A stretch of 64,000 nt of DNA from Acholeplasma sp. OttesenSCG-928-E16 (lineage in GTDB: Bacteria; Bacillota_I; Bacilli_A; Acholeplasmatales; Acholeplasmataceae), in contig JAJDIT010000004.1 in the NCBI GenBank assembly GCA_030266845.1, positions 24,557-88,556 on the forward strand, in the 5' to 3' direction. Below are positions 38,158-46,563 of the stretch, one piece after another (within the stretch, counting starts at the first letter, position 1; each line of letters opens with the position of its first letter). A program made the position numbers and the translations under genes. The notes below the pieces were generated by a model. It searched no databases and was not told where the DNA came from. It worked only from the letters and a program-made list of their open reading frames with translations.

Positions 38158-39528
38158 TTATTTTTCTTGCTTATGAGCTTCTAATTTAGAATTCCTAACC
38201 GTAATAATTGTATCCCCTTTTTCAAGATTAAGGTTTTTGATTTTTTTATCTAGTTCACTACCTGATAAAACCGGGAAAACACCAAAGTAAATCGATAGTC
38301 TTCTAGCTTCGCATAAATCGTTTAAATAAGCGAAAATCGGTACATTGGGACGATATTTGGAAATAACCTCAGCGATATCTTTACCATAAGCTACTATCGC
38401 TTTTACTTCTTCTTTTTTGGCTGATCTTGCAGCACTATATGCTAATATTTCATTGATTTCATTTGATGAATATTTGAATGCCTCATCAGCAAATATTGAG
38501 TAGTCTATATCCATTTCAGTTCTTCTTTGAACTCTGTTCATATAACTGACCGCTTCAACTGGGTATTTACCAACCGCACTTTCTCCACTCAACATAGTAG
38601 CGTCTGCTCCTTCATATATGGCATTTGCTATATCGGATACTTCGGCTCTAGTAGGTCTTGGATTTTCTTGCATTGACTCTAGCATCTGAGTTGCAACAAT
38701 AACTATTTTGCCACTTCTTTGGCATTTTTGGGTCATATCTTTTTGAACATGTGGTAATTCTTCTGCCAATACTTCAACGCCTAGATCACCTCTTGCTACC
38801 ATAACTCCATCCGCTTCTTCAATTATTTCATCTAGATTGTCGAGGGCTTCTTGATTTTCTACTTTAGCAATTATTTTTATGTTCTCTTTTTGTTTGTCTT
38901 TTAGTATTTCCCTAATAGCTCTCACATCTGATGCTCTTCTAGTAAATGAAGCCGCTATATAATCAAAATCATTGTCACAAGCAACACAAATATCTGCATA
39001 GTCTTTAGGAGATATAAAAGGCATCTTTAATACTGTATTAGGAACATTTATCCCTCTGCGATCTCTAATGGAATGAGTGTTATTAGCAACCGCCATGATT
39101 TCCTTGTTCTCTTCGTTTTTCTTAATAACAGTTAATTGTAAATAACCATCATCTACTAATATTGTTCCTCCAATATCAATATCATCAAATAAACCTGAAT
39201 ATGTTACAGAAAATGTGGTTTCATCACCAATGATTTCATGAGTTGTTACAATTGTGATAGTTGATCCTTGTTTTATTTCAACTTTTTTCCCGTCCTTAAA
39301 AGTATGGGTTCTAATTTCTGGGCCTTTAGTATCGAGCATTGCTCCTACATATAAACCTAGCGATTGACTAACTTTTCTTACTCGGTTTAGTCTTTCTATA
39401 TGTTTTTCTGGTTTTTCATGAGAAAAATTATATCTGACAACATCAACTCCTTCTTTAAGAAGATTTATAAGCATTTCCTCATTTTCGCTTACGGGTCCAA
39501 TTGTTGCAATAATTTTTGAATTAGTCAT
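38158..39528 (-). CDS. pyk: Pyruvate kinase
   Basis: A 456-residue glycolytic enzyme (PEP + ADP to pyruvate + ATP). It begins SKIIATIGPVSENEEML and has VVRYNFSHEKPEKH, the active-site EADGVMVARGDLGVEV and TRAEVSDIANAI. It lacks the extra PEP-utiliser-like C-terminal domain found in many Bacilli, and its C-terminal domain is short. AAGGTGA precedes the ATG, with a TATAAT upstream on the minus strand. It lies close to ppdK and pfkA genes. Confidence 0.97.
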   Translation of the reverse strand: MTNSKIIATIGPVSENEEMLINLLKEGVDVVRYNFSHEKPEKHIERLNRVRKVSQSLGLYVGAMLDTKGPEIRTHTFKDGKKVEIKQGSTITIVTTHEIIGDETTFSVTYSGLFDDIDIGGTILVDDGYLQLTVIKKNEENKEIMAVANNTHSIRDRRGINVPNTVLKMPFISPKDYADICVACDNDFDYIAASFTRRASDVRAIREILKDKQKENIKIIAKVENQEALDNLDEIIEEADGVMVARGDLGVEVLAEELPHVQKDMTQKCQRSGKIVIVATQMLESMQENPRPTRAEVSDIANAIYEGADATMLSGESAVGKYPVEAVSYMNRVQRRTEMDIDYSIFADEAFKYSSNEINEILAYSAARSAKKEEVKAIVAYGKDIAEVISKYRPNVPIFAYLNDLCEARRLSIYFGVFPVLSGSELDKKIKNLNLEKGDTIITVRNSKLEAHKQEK

Positions 39529-39696
39529 CTCTATTCACCTTATTTTTCATTTTTTAGAAAGTATCCACTTTATTATATCATAATAAAGAAAACAAAATGA
39601 TACTCAATGCATGAAAACGTTTTTTTTGCTATTTAAGCTAAAAAAAGACTCCTTTTTTCTTAACTTTATTAGTCTTTTAAATGCTTTGAATTATGG

Positions 39697-39702
39697 TATA
39701 AT
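39697..39702 (+). promoter_or_regulatory. -10 box of the 164-residue membrane protein gene
   Basis: TATAAT preceded by TATGG, 25 bp upstream of the ATG at 39728. The -35 hexamer is poor. Confidence 0.5.
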
Positions 39703-39727
39703 TAAATATATGAGAGGAGATTTCTAT

Positions 39728-40222
39728 ATGGATAAAAACAGATTAAACCGATTTAAACTACCGCTTATTATTTTATCATCAGTTGCTACCGCAATTATTC
39801 TTGTTTTGATGATTTTTAATTGCGTAGATGCTATTTCGCTTATGCCAGAAAATGATTTTCAACACTTATTCTTTCCAATTGCTTCAGAGATACTTCTTGT
39901 ACTCTTTGTAACAGGATTAGGATCAATGAGTATTGTTGCCTCTGTTTATGGGCACCGTATTGGATGGGTTATTACCTTACTATCAATGAGTAGCGTTGGT
40001 TTAATGATGGGACTAACTGTATTGCCTTTATCATCATACAATGATACTGAAGCTCACTACACTTTCTTCTGTTTGCTTCTATTGATTGTCGATGTTCCTT
40101 TATTTATCCTATCATTAATTCATATGGTAACATTTAATAGACGGAAAAATGAGCTTTTGGCTGAAGCTCAAGATGATGAGACAAAATATAAAAATTTACT
40201 AGAACGAGATGAAAATAAGTAA
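39728..40222 (+). CDS. Hypothetical four-helix membrane protein
   Basis: A 164-residue protein with four hydrophobic segments (about residues 12-32, 47-66, 77-98 and 108-130) and a charged C-terminal tail (RRKNELLAEAQDDETKYK). I do not recognise the family. The ATG at 39728 has GAGAGGAG upstream and lies after a TATAAT box; the longer frame starting at 39611 would begin upstream of the promoter and is not used. It is a single gene between pyk and ppdK, ending in a strong terminator. Confidence 0.75.
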   Translation: MDKNRLNRFKLPLIILSSVATAIILVLMIFNCVDAISLMPENDFQHLFFPIASEILLVLFVTGLGSMSIVASVYGHRIGWVITLLSMSSVGLMMGLTVLPLSSYNDTEAHYTFFCLLLLIVDVPLFILSLIHMVTFNRRKNELLAEAQDDETKYKNLLERDENK

Positions 40223-40243
40223 ATATAAGTAGTAAATATGTTA

Positions 40244-40283
40244 TTAAAAAAGGAACAATCGTTTGGATTGTTCCTTTTCTTAT
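40244..40283. terminator. Bidirectional terminator between the membrane protein and ppdK
   Basis: AAGGAACAATC (40250-40260) and GATTGTTCCTT (40266-40276) form a perfect 11-bp stem with a 5-base loop, with A and T runs on both sides. It can end both convergent genes. Confidence 0.92.
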
Positions 40284-40295
40284 CTTATACTTTTT

Positions 40296-42926
40296 TTACT
40301 TTCTTGGATTGTTTATATTTGCATGTGCAGCAGCCAATCTTGCGATTGGTACTCTAAATGGTGAACATGAAACATAAGTTAACCCAACATTGTGACAAAA
40401 ATCGATTGAATAAGGATCGCCACCGTGTTCTCCACAGATACCAAGTTTAATATCTTTTCTAGTTTGTTTTCCTCTTTCAACAGCCATTTCAACTAATGCT
40501 CCAACACCTTTAATATCGATGTGTGCAAATGGATCTTGTGCGAAAATCTTCTTATCATAATAATCACCTAAGAATTTACCAGCATCATCACGGCTAAAAC
40601 CAAATGTCATTTGTGTTAAATCGTTTGTTCCAAATGAGAAGAATTCAGCATCTTTAGCGATTTCATCAGCTAAAATAGCTGCTCTTGGAATTTCAATCAT
40701 TGTACCGACTAAGTAATCAAGTTTGATCCCAGATTCAGCGATAATTTGATCTGCTGTTGCAACTACGATATCTTTTACGTATTGTAGTTCTCTTGGTTCT
40801 CCTACTAATGGAATCATGATTTCTGGTGTTATATCAATACCTTCTTTTTTAACCATAATAGCAGCTTCAATAACAGCTCTTGTTTGCATTACTGCGATTT
40901 CAGGGAAAGTCACTGATAAACGGCATCCTCTATGACCAAGCATTGGGTTAGTTTCATGTAAACCAATGATAGTTGCGTGTAATTCTTCGAATGATAATCC
41001 CATTTCCTTAGCTAATGCCTTAATATCTTTTTCTTCTGTTGGAACGAACTCATGTAATGGTGGATCTAAGTAACGAACGGTTACTGGATAGCCTTTCATT
41101 TCTTTATAAATTTGATAAAAGTCATCTCTTTGCATTGGTAAAATCTTAGCAAGAGCTTTTTCTCTTTCTTCTACAGTTTTAGAAACGATCATTTCTCTTA
41201 CTGCCATAATTCTATCTGCTTCAAAGAACATGTGTTCTGTACGGCATAATCCAATACCTTTGGCTCCAAATTGTCTAGCTACTTTGGCATCTCTTGGATT
41301 GTCTGCGTTTGTTCTAACTGATAATGCGGCATATTTATCTGCCCATAACATTAGTGTATCGAAATCGCCTTCAACTGTTGCTTCAACAGTATTGATTTTC
41401 TCGCCGTATACAGCTCCTGTAGATCCATCTAATGAAATCCAGTCGCCTTCATGATATTTTTTACCATTAACTGTAAAATGTTTTGCGTGTTCATCAACGA
41501 TAACTTCACCTGCTCCGGCAACGCAGCATGTTCCCATTCCTCTAGCAACAACCGCTGCATGGCTTGTCATCCCGCCTCTTGCTGTTAAAATACCAGCAGC
41601 AACAACCATTCCTTCAATATCTTCTGGAGAAGTTTCTTGACGCACTAGGATAACAGGTAATCCATCTTTTTCTTTTAGATCTCTCGCTCTTTCAGCTGTG
41701 AAGGTAACTCGACCAGTAGCTGCTCCTGGAGATGCATTTAAACCAACAGTAATTGGTTTTGCTTCTTTTAGAGCTTTTGGATCAAATTGTGGATGCAATA
41801 AAGAATCTAATTGACCTGGTTCAACTTTTAATAATGCTTCTTTTTCTGTTAGCATTCCTTCATTAACTAAATCAATAGCAATCTTAACTGCTGCTTGAGC
41901 AGTTCTCTTACCATTTCTAGTTTGAAGCATATAAAGTTTACCTCTTTCGATAGTAAATTCCATATCTTGCATATCTTTGTAATGTTTTTCTAAGATATCG
42001 CAAACTTTTTCAAATTCTGCATATACTTCTTTATTATCAGCTTTAAGTTCAGCAATTGGTTTTGGAGTTCTAATACCCGCAACAACGTCTTCACCTTGAG
42101 CATTAAATAGATATTCACCATATAAAACTTTTTCACCAGTAGCTGGATTTCTTGTAAAAGCAACACCAGTACCTGAATCTTCACCCATATTACCAAAAAC
42201 CATTCCTTGAACGTTAACTGCTGTTCCCCATTCGTAAGGAATATGATTTAATCTTCTATATGTATTAGCTCTTGGGTTATCCCATGATCTAAAAACGGCA
42301 GAAATCGCTTCAACTAATTGAACTTTTGGATCTTGTGGAAAATCAGCACCTTTTAATTCTTTGTATCTAACTAAGAATTGTTCAACAAGAACTTTCATAT
42401 CATTTCCATCTAAATCAGTATCGCCTGTTACTCCCTTAGCTTTTTTCATAGCTTCTAATAGATGTTCAAAGTTTTCTTTATTAACATCCATAACAACATC
42501 AGCAAACATTTGGATAAAACGACGATATGAGTCATATGCAAATCTTGGATTATCAGTAAGTTTAGCTAGCCCAACTACTGTCTCATTATTTAAACCTAAG
42601 TTAAGGATTGTATCCATCATCCCTGGCATTGAAGCTCTTGAACCAGAACGAACTGATACTAAAAATGGATTTTTAGGATCTCCAAACTTCTTTCCTGATT
42701 CTTTTTCTACTTTTTCTAATGCTTCAAAGATTTCCTTTAAAATATCACTAGATATGCTTTTTTTGTCAGCATAGTATTTGTTACAAGCCTCAGTCGTAAC
42801 TGTAAATCCTTGAGGGACTGGTAAACCAAGAGATGTCATCTCCGCTAAGTTCGCTCCTTTACCGCCAAGTAATTCACGCATTTTTCCGTTTCCTTCTTTA
42901 AATAAGTAAACATATTTTTTTGACAT
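40296..42926 (-). CDS. ppdK: Pyruvate phosphate dikinase
   Basis: An 876-residue enzyme that interconverts pyruvate + ATP + Pi and PEP + AMP + PPi. All three domains are seen: the nucleotide-binding part (LGGKGANLAEM, SGSRASMPGMMDT), the phosphohistidine swivel domain with GGMTSHAAVVARGMG near residue 445, and the PEP-binding barrel ending in ICGEHGGDP. In anaerobes it often works in the glycolytic direction, using PPi. It follows pfkA by 33 bp on the same strand. With the PPi-dependent phosphofructokinase next door it suggests PPi-linked glycolysis. Confidence 0.98.
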   Translation of the reverse strand: MSKKYVYLFKEGNGKMRELLGGKGANLAEMTSLGLPVPQGFTVTTEACNKYYADKKSISSDILKEIFEALEKVEKESGKKFGDPKNPFLVSVRSGSRASMPGMMDTILNLGLNNETVVGLAKLTDNPRFAYDSYRRFIQMFADVVMDVNKENFEHLLEAMKKAKGVTGDTDLDGNDMKVLVEQFLVRYKELKGADFPQDPKVQLVEAISAVFRSWDNPRANTYRRLNHIPYEWGTAVNVQGMVFGNMGEDSGTGVAFTRNPATGEKVLYGEYLFNAQGEDVVAGIRTPKPIAELKADNKEVYAEFEKVCDILEKHYKDMQDMEFTIERGKLYMLQTRNGKRTAQAAVKIAIDLVNEGMLTEKEALLKVEPGQLDSLLHPQFDPKALKEAKPITVGLNASPGAATGRVTFTAERARDLKEKDGLPVILVRQETSPEDIEGMVVAAGILTARGGMTSHAAVVARGMGTCCVAGAGEVIVDEHAKHFTVNGKKYHEGDWISLDGSTGAVYGEKINTVEATVEGDFDTLMLWADKYAALSVRTNADNPRDAKVARQFGAKGIGLCRTEHMFFEADRIMAVREMIVSKTVEEREKALAKILPMQRDDFYQIYKEMKGYPVTVRYLDPPLHEFVPTEEKDIKALAKEMGLSFEELHATIIGLHETNPMLGHRGCRLSVTFPEIAVMQTRAVIEAAIMVKKEGIDITPEIMIPLVGEPRELQYVKDIVVATADQIIAESGIKLDYLVGTMIEIPRAAILADEIAKDAEFFSFGTNDLTQMTFGFSRDDAGKFLGDYYDKKIFAQDPFAHIDIKGVGALVEMAVERGKQTRKDIKLGICGEHGGDPYSIDFCHNVGLTYVSCSPFRVPIARLAAAHANINNPRK

Positions 42927-42959
42927 ACTTTTTTCCTTCCTTTTTCTATTTTTAATCTC

Positions 42960-43910
42960 TTATGAGACTTTTTTAACTAATGAATATAATTGATTTTTAG
43001 GTCTTTCTTGACCAACCACATTATTAAAAGGCATACTAATCATTCTGTTGTCACGAACTCCAACAGCAACTCCATATATTCCTTGGTTTAATAGTTCGAT
43101 AGCATAGTTACCCATTCTAGAAGCTAAAATTCGATCGTCAGGACATGGTGAACCACCTCTTTGAATATATCCTAATACGGTAGCTCTTGAAGAAAATCCA
43201 GATTTAGCCGAAATCTCTTCAGCTAAGGCATGAGGATCTACTTGTTTTTCTGTTAAAACAACAATTGCGTGCCTTCTGCCTTCTTTTTTGTATTTTGTCA
43301 ATTGTTTTAGCATTTTATCTTTATCGATAGGATTTTCTGGAGTCCATATAAATTCTGCTCCCCCACAAATACCAGCATAAAGAGCTAAATCCCCACATTT
43401 TCTTCCCATAACTTCTAAAACACTACATCTTTGATGCGATGTTGATGTATCCCTTAATTTATCCACTGCATCAACGATCGTCTCAACTGCTGTATGAAAG
43501 CCAATCGTAAAATCCGTTCCTGCTATATCGTTATCAATAGTTCCAGGTAACCCAACACATTTAATGCCTAGTTTGGTTAATTCCATCGCCCCGCGATATG
43601 TTCCATCTCCACCAATGACAACCAAAGCTTCAATGCCTTTTTTCTTTAAGTTTTCAGCCGCTTGCACTCTAACCTCATGATCAAGAAACTCTGGAACCCT
43701 TGATGTTCCTAAGACGGTTCCACCAAGTGTTAAAATTCCAGAAACAGAATGATGGTTTAATAATTTGAAATTACTTTCTAAAAGACCACGGTATCCATCA
43801 TAAATACCATAGACCTTATGTCCATTATTCGCACCTGCCCGAACGACAGCTCTTATTGCTACATTCATTCCAGGTGCATCGCCACCAGATGTTAAAACGC
43901 CAATTTTCAT
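42960..43910 (-). CDS. pfkA: ATP-dependent 6-phosphofructokinase
   Basis: A 316-residue enzyme, normal for bacterial PfkA. It starts IGVLTSGGDAPGMNVAIRAV and has the active-site PGTIDNDIAGTD. The phosphate-donor loop reads GGDGTYRGA: Gly in place of the Asp of PPi enzymes marks ATP use. GRKCGDLA and RGGSPCPDDR are also typical. It has a TATAAT upstream on the minus strand. It is transcribed with ppdK and divergently from the PPi-type gene. Confidence 0.97.
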   Translation of the reverse strand: MKIGVLTSGGDAPGMNVAIRAVVRAGANNGHKVYGIYDGYRGLLESNFKLLNHHSVSGILTLGGTVLGTSRVPEFLDHEVRVQAAENLKKKGIEALVVIGGDGTYRGAMELTKLGIKCVGLPGTIDNDIAGTDFTIGFHTAVETIVDAVDKLRDTSTSHQRCSVLEVMGRKCGDLALYAGICGGAEFIWTPENPIDKDKMLKQLTKYKKEGRRHAIVVLTEKQVDPHALAEEISAKSGFSSRATVLGYIQRGGSPCPDDRILASRMGNYAIELLNQGIYGVAVGVRDNRMISMPFNNVVGQERPKNQLYSLVKKVS

Positions 43911-44006
43911 ATTTTACCTCATAACTTGATATATAAAAATAAAAAATCATTACCGCTATATATTATAAGATAAAATCTTATTTTTATCTACTATGAAAGA
44001 CCAAAA

Positions 44007-44060
44007 AATGCATTTTCCCTTAAATGCATTAGCGTTTTATCGGTGATTTGGTGTTTTATC
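44007..44060. repeat. Two pairs of short repeats between divergent phosphofructokinase genes
   Basis: The self-complementary octamer AATGCATT occurs at 44007-44014 and 44023-44030 (16 bp apart), and GTTTTATC occurs at 44034-44041 and 44053-44060 (19 bp apart). They lie between the two starts, as expected for regulator sites. No protein can be named. Confidence 0.45.
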
Positions 44061-44115
44061 ACTTTAAATAAAGATAAATAAGTGCTAAAATAGTAAAGGA
44101 TTCAAAGGAGGAATT

Positions 44116-45363
44116 ATGAAAAATTTAAAAGGAGTCGCTTTATTAGGTCAATCAGGCGGACCAACAAGTGTAATCAATGCTTCAGCAGCTGGTGTTTTTC
44201 TAGAAGCACTTAATCAAGAAAATATAACTGGAGTATATGGCGCAGTACACGGTGTCAAAGGAATTCTTAACGAAGAATTCTACGATATTAAAAAAGAAGA
44301 TATTGAAGAGCTAAAAAGGTTAAAAAATACACCTTCTTCTGCAATCGGATCAGTTAGATATAAACTTAAAAACCCTAAACAAGATCCTTCCGATTATCAA
44401 AGAATCTTAGAGGTGTTCAAAAAATACAATATTCGTTACTTTTTTTATAATGGCGGTAACGATTCAATGGATACTTGTAATAAGCTATCAAAATTCTTTA
44501 AAAAATCAGGGTATGAATGTAACGTTATGGGTGTTCCAAAAACAATCGACAATGACTTATCAGTAACCGATCATTGTCCTGGTTACGGTAGTGCTGCCAA
44601 ATATGTGGCAACAACATTTATGGAATTATTTCACGATGCTACTGTTTATGACACACCGATGGTCACCATTGTTGAAGTAATGGGAAGAAATGCCGGTTGG
44701 TTAACGGCAGCTGCGATGCTCGCTAAACATAAAAACCAAGGACCAGACCTAATTTACTTACCTGAGGTCGCCTTTAATACAGAGCAATTTAGAAGAGATG
44801 TTAAAGAGATTGTAAAGAAAAAAGGAAAATGTATCGTTGCAGTATCAGAAGGAATCAAAAATGATGAAGGCAAATACATTCCAGAAGTATTTAAAGAACT
44901 TTCTACTGATTCATTTGGTCATGCTCAATTAGGAGGAACCGCTCAAGTCTTAGTGGATATTGTAGACCATGCTTTACCAGGAGTAAAAACAAGAGCTATC
45001 GAGTTTTCTCTTATTCAAAGATCAGCGGCTCATCTAGCTAGTAAAGTTGATGTTAAGGAAGCTTTTGAAGCAGGTAGGAGAGCTGTAAAAGCGGCAGTTA
45101 GTGGTACTACCGATAAAATGATTGGTTTTCAAAGAATATCATCTAATCCATATAAAATTAAGTATGTTAAGATTCCATTAAGTAAGGTAGCTAATACCGA
45201 GAAAAAAGTTCCACTTGAATGGATCTTGCCAAACGGAAAAGGATTAACAATTGATTATATCAACTATGCATTACCGCTTATTCAAGGCGATGATAAAGCA
45301 GCTTTAGTGGATGGTTTACCTAGATTTGCTCAATTAAATAAAATTAGAGTTCCTAAAAAATAG
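44116..45363 (+). CDS. pfp: PPi-type phosphofructokinase
   Basis: A 415-residue phosphofructokinase of the longer group. The phosphate-donor loop reads NGGNDSMDT; the Asp after Asn, in place of the Gly of ATP enzymes, marks PPi as donor. The sugar site PKTIDNDLSVTDHCPG and MGRNAGWLTAAA are present. AAAGGAGG precedes the ATG. It is a single gene, divergent from pfkA, ending in a terminator. PPi enzymes are reversible, so it can serve glycolysis or gluconeogenesis. Confidence 0.93.
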   Translation: MKNLKGVALLGQSGGPTSVINASAAGVFLEALNQENITGVYGAVHGVKGILNEEFYDIKKEDIEELKRLKNTPSSAIGSVRYKLKNPKQDPSDYQRILEVFKKYNIRYFFYNGGNDSMDTCNKLSKFFKKSGYECNVMGVPKTIDNDLSVTDHCPGYGSAAKYVATTFMELFHDATVYDTPMVTIVEVMGRNAGWLTAAAMLAKHKNQGPDLIYLPEVAFNTEQFRRDVKEIVKKKGKCIVAVSEGIKNDEGKYIPEVFKELSTDSFGHAQLGGTAQVLVDIVDHALPGVKTRAIEFSLIQRSAAHLASKVDVKEAFEAGRRAVKAAVSGTTDKMIGFQRISSNPYKIKYVKIPLSKVANTEKKVPLEWILPNGKGLTIDYINYALPLIQGDDKAALVDGLPRFAQLNKIRVPKK

Positions 45364-45365
45364 AT

Positions 45366-45400
45366 GAAAAAGGAGAATCAAAGTGATTCTCCTTTTAATT
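45366..45400. terminator. Bidirectional terminator between pfp and the peroxiredoxin gene
   Basis: AAAAGGAGAATCA (45368-45380) and TGATTCTCCTTTT (45384-45396) pair perfectly over 13 bp, flanked by A and T runs. Confidence 0.92.
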
Positions 45401-45402
45401 TT

Positions 45403-46074
45403 TTACTTCTTATCTTTTTTAAAGCACAAGAACCAATCTAGGCAATATTGATCTTTGTCTGTTGATTCCATTCTCTCTTTTGCAACCCCACATGAACCGG
45501 CTGTTGGAACGATAACATCTTCACCTGGCATCCAGTTTGCTGGAGTTGCCACAGAATCACTATCAGCCTTTTGTAAAGCGATAATTATTCTCTTAATTTC
45601 CTGCATGTTTCTACCTGTTGACTGTGGATAATATAGAATAGTTCTAACTACTCCTTCTGGATCGATGATAAATACCGCCCTTACTGCTTGAGTGGTTGAT
45701 TGATTTGGCTGAACCATCCCATACTTCTTTGCAACATCCATTTTAATGTCTTCGATAACTGGAAATTTGACTTCAACATTCTTCATCCCCTTATATTCAA
45801 TTTCTTGAATCTTACGAAGCCATGCTATATGAGCATAAATTGAATCGATCGATAACCCAACTAATTCTGTATTAATGGCTTTTAGTTCATCAGCCATTGT
45901 CGCAAAAGTCATAAATTCTGTTGTACACACTGGTGTAAAATCAGCAGGGTGTGAAAATAAGATTACCCATTTGCCTTTATAGTCTTTTGGGAAATCAATA
46001 TTCCCTTGCGTTGTTTTAGCTTGAAACTCTGGTGCTTTGTCGCCAATTAATGGCATTTTGAATTCTTCATTCAT
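45403..46074 (-). CDS. Peroxiredoxin, Prx6-like
   Basis: A 223-residue thiol peroxidase. The peroxidatic cysteine is in HPADFTPVCTTEF near residue 50, and the conserved VRTILYYPQSTGRNMQEI follows. Length and the long C-terminal arm (WMPGEDVIVP) fit the Prx6/AhpC-like branch. Further cysteines occur near the end (GSCGVAK, DQYCLDWFLCF) and may act as resolving residues. It is coupled to perR by an ATGA overlap and ends in a terminator, so it is probably induced by peroxide. Confidence 0.95.
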   Translation of the reverse strand: MNEEFKMPLIGDKAPEFQAKTTQGNIDFPKDYKGKWVILFSHPADFTPVCTTEFMTFATMADELKAINTELVGLSIDSIYAHIAWLRKIQEIEYKGMKNVEVKFPVIEDIKMDVAKKYGMVQPNQSTTQAVRAVFIIDPEGVVRTILYYPQSTGRNMQEIKRIIIALQKADSDSVATPANWMPGEDVIVPTAGSCGVAKERMESTDKDQYCLDWFLCFKKDKK

Positions 46075-46451
46075 TTTTTTGATTCTCCTTTACAATTTTT
46101 ACATATTACTTTATAAATAACATCATGCCCTAATATTTCATGTCCAATTTCCACCTTATCTAGATCAGAACGATATTCAAGATCTAAATCGAATAACTCT
46201 TTACACGAAATACAAGTAGCGTGATAGTGATTATCATACTTGTCATAACGAACCGCCTTGTTGGCTAAGTCAATCTTTTTAATTTGATTTTCATTTGCCA
46301 TTGTTAATAAGTTCCTAAATACTGTAGCCTTACTAATATTTGGGATTTTTTTTACAATCTCAAAATAGACTTCTTCTGCCGTTGGATGATTTTTTGAATG
46401 ATTGATATAATCTAGAATAACTTGTTTTTGAATTGTATTTCTTTTTTGCAT
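46071..46451 (-). CDS. perR: Fur family regulator, PerR type
   Basis: A 126-residue metal-dependent repressor. An N-terminal winged helix with ISKATVFRNLLTMAN is followed by the metal part: DNHYHATCISC and ICKNC give two CxxC pairs (structural Zn), with histidines for the sensing metal. The C-terminus is short, as in PerR. The start is set at the ATG 46449-46451, which has AAGGGG upstream; an ATG 30 bp earlier has none. Co-transcription with a peroxiredoxin supports PerR over Fur or Zur. An inverted repeat overlaps its promoter. Confidence 0.88.
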   Translation of the reverse strand: MQKRNTIQKQVILDYINHSKNHPTAEEVYFEIVKKIPNISKATVFRNLLTMANENQIKKIDLANKAVRYDKYDNHYHATCISCKELFDLDLEYRSDLDKVEIGHEILGHDVIYKVICKNCKGESKK

Positions 46452-46465
46452 ATTCTTCCCCTTAT

Positions 46466-46497
46466 TGATATATTTTATCATTTAATATTTTATATCA
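46466..46497. promoter_or_regulatory. Inverted repeat over the perR promoter, candidate Per box
   Basis: TGATATA (46466-46472) and TATATCA (46491-46497) form perfect inverted arms 18 bp apart, covering the -10 and likely start region of perR. AT-rich dyads are typical of PerR sites, though this is not the exact consensus. Confidence 0.45.
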
Positions 46498-46515
46498 TTA
46501 TTTTTTTTATGTCAA
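46487..46515 (-). promoter_or_regulatory. Promoter of the perR-peroxiredoxin unit
   Basis: On the minus strand TTGACA (46510-46515), a 17-bp spacer and TAAAAT (46487-46492). The -35 is a perfect match to consensus. Confidence 0.7.
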
Positions 46516-46525
46516 CATTAAAGCT

Positions 46526-46558
46526 TAAAAAAAACCTTATCAGAATGATAAGGAGTTT
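46526..46558 (-). terminator. Terminator of the XRE-repeat gene
   Basis: CCTTATCA (46535-46542) and TGATAAGG (46546-46553) form an 8-bp stem with a 3-base loop, with eight Ts after it on the minus strand. Confidence 0.88.
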
Positions 46559-46563
46559 TTATT

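Noticed and set aside
39611..39727. 39-residue N-terminal extension of the membrane protein at 39728
   Set aside because: It would start upstream of the TATAAT promoter, while the ATG at 39728 has a strong ribosome binding site.
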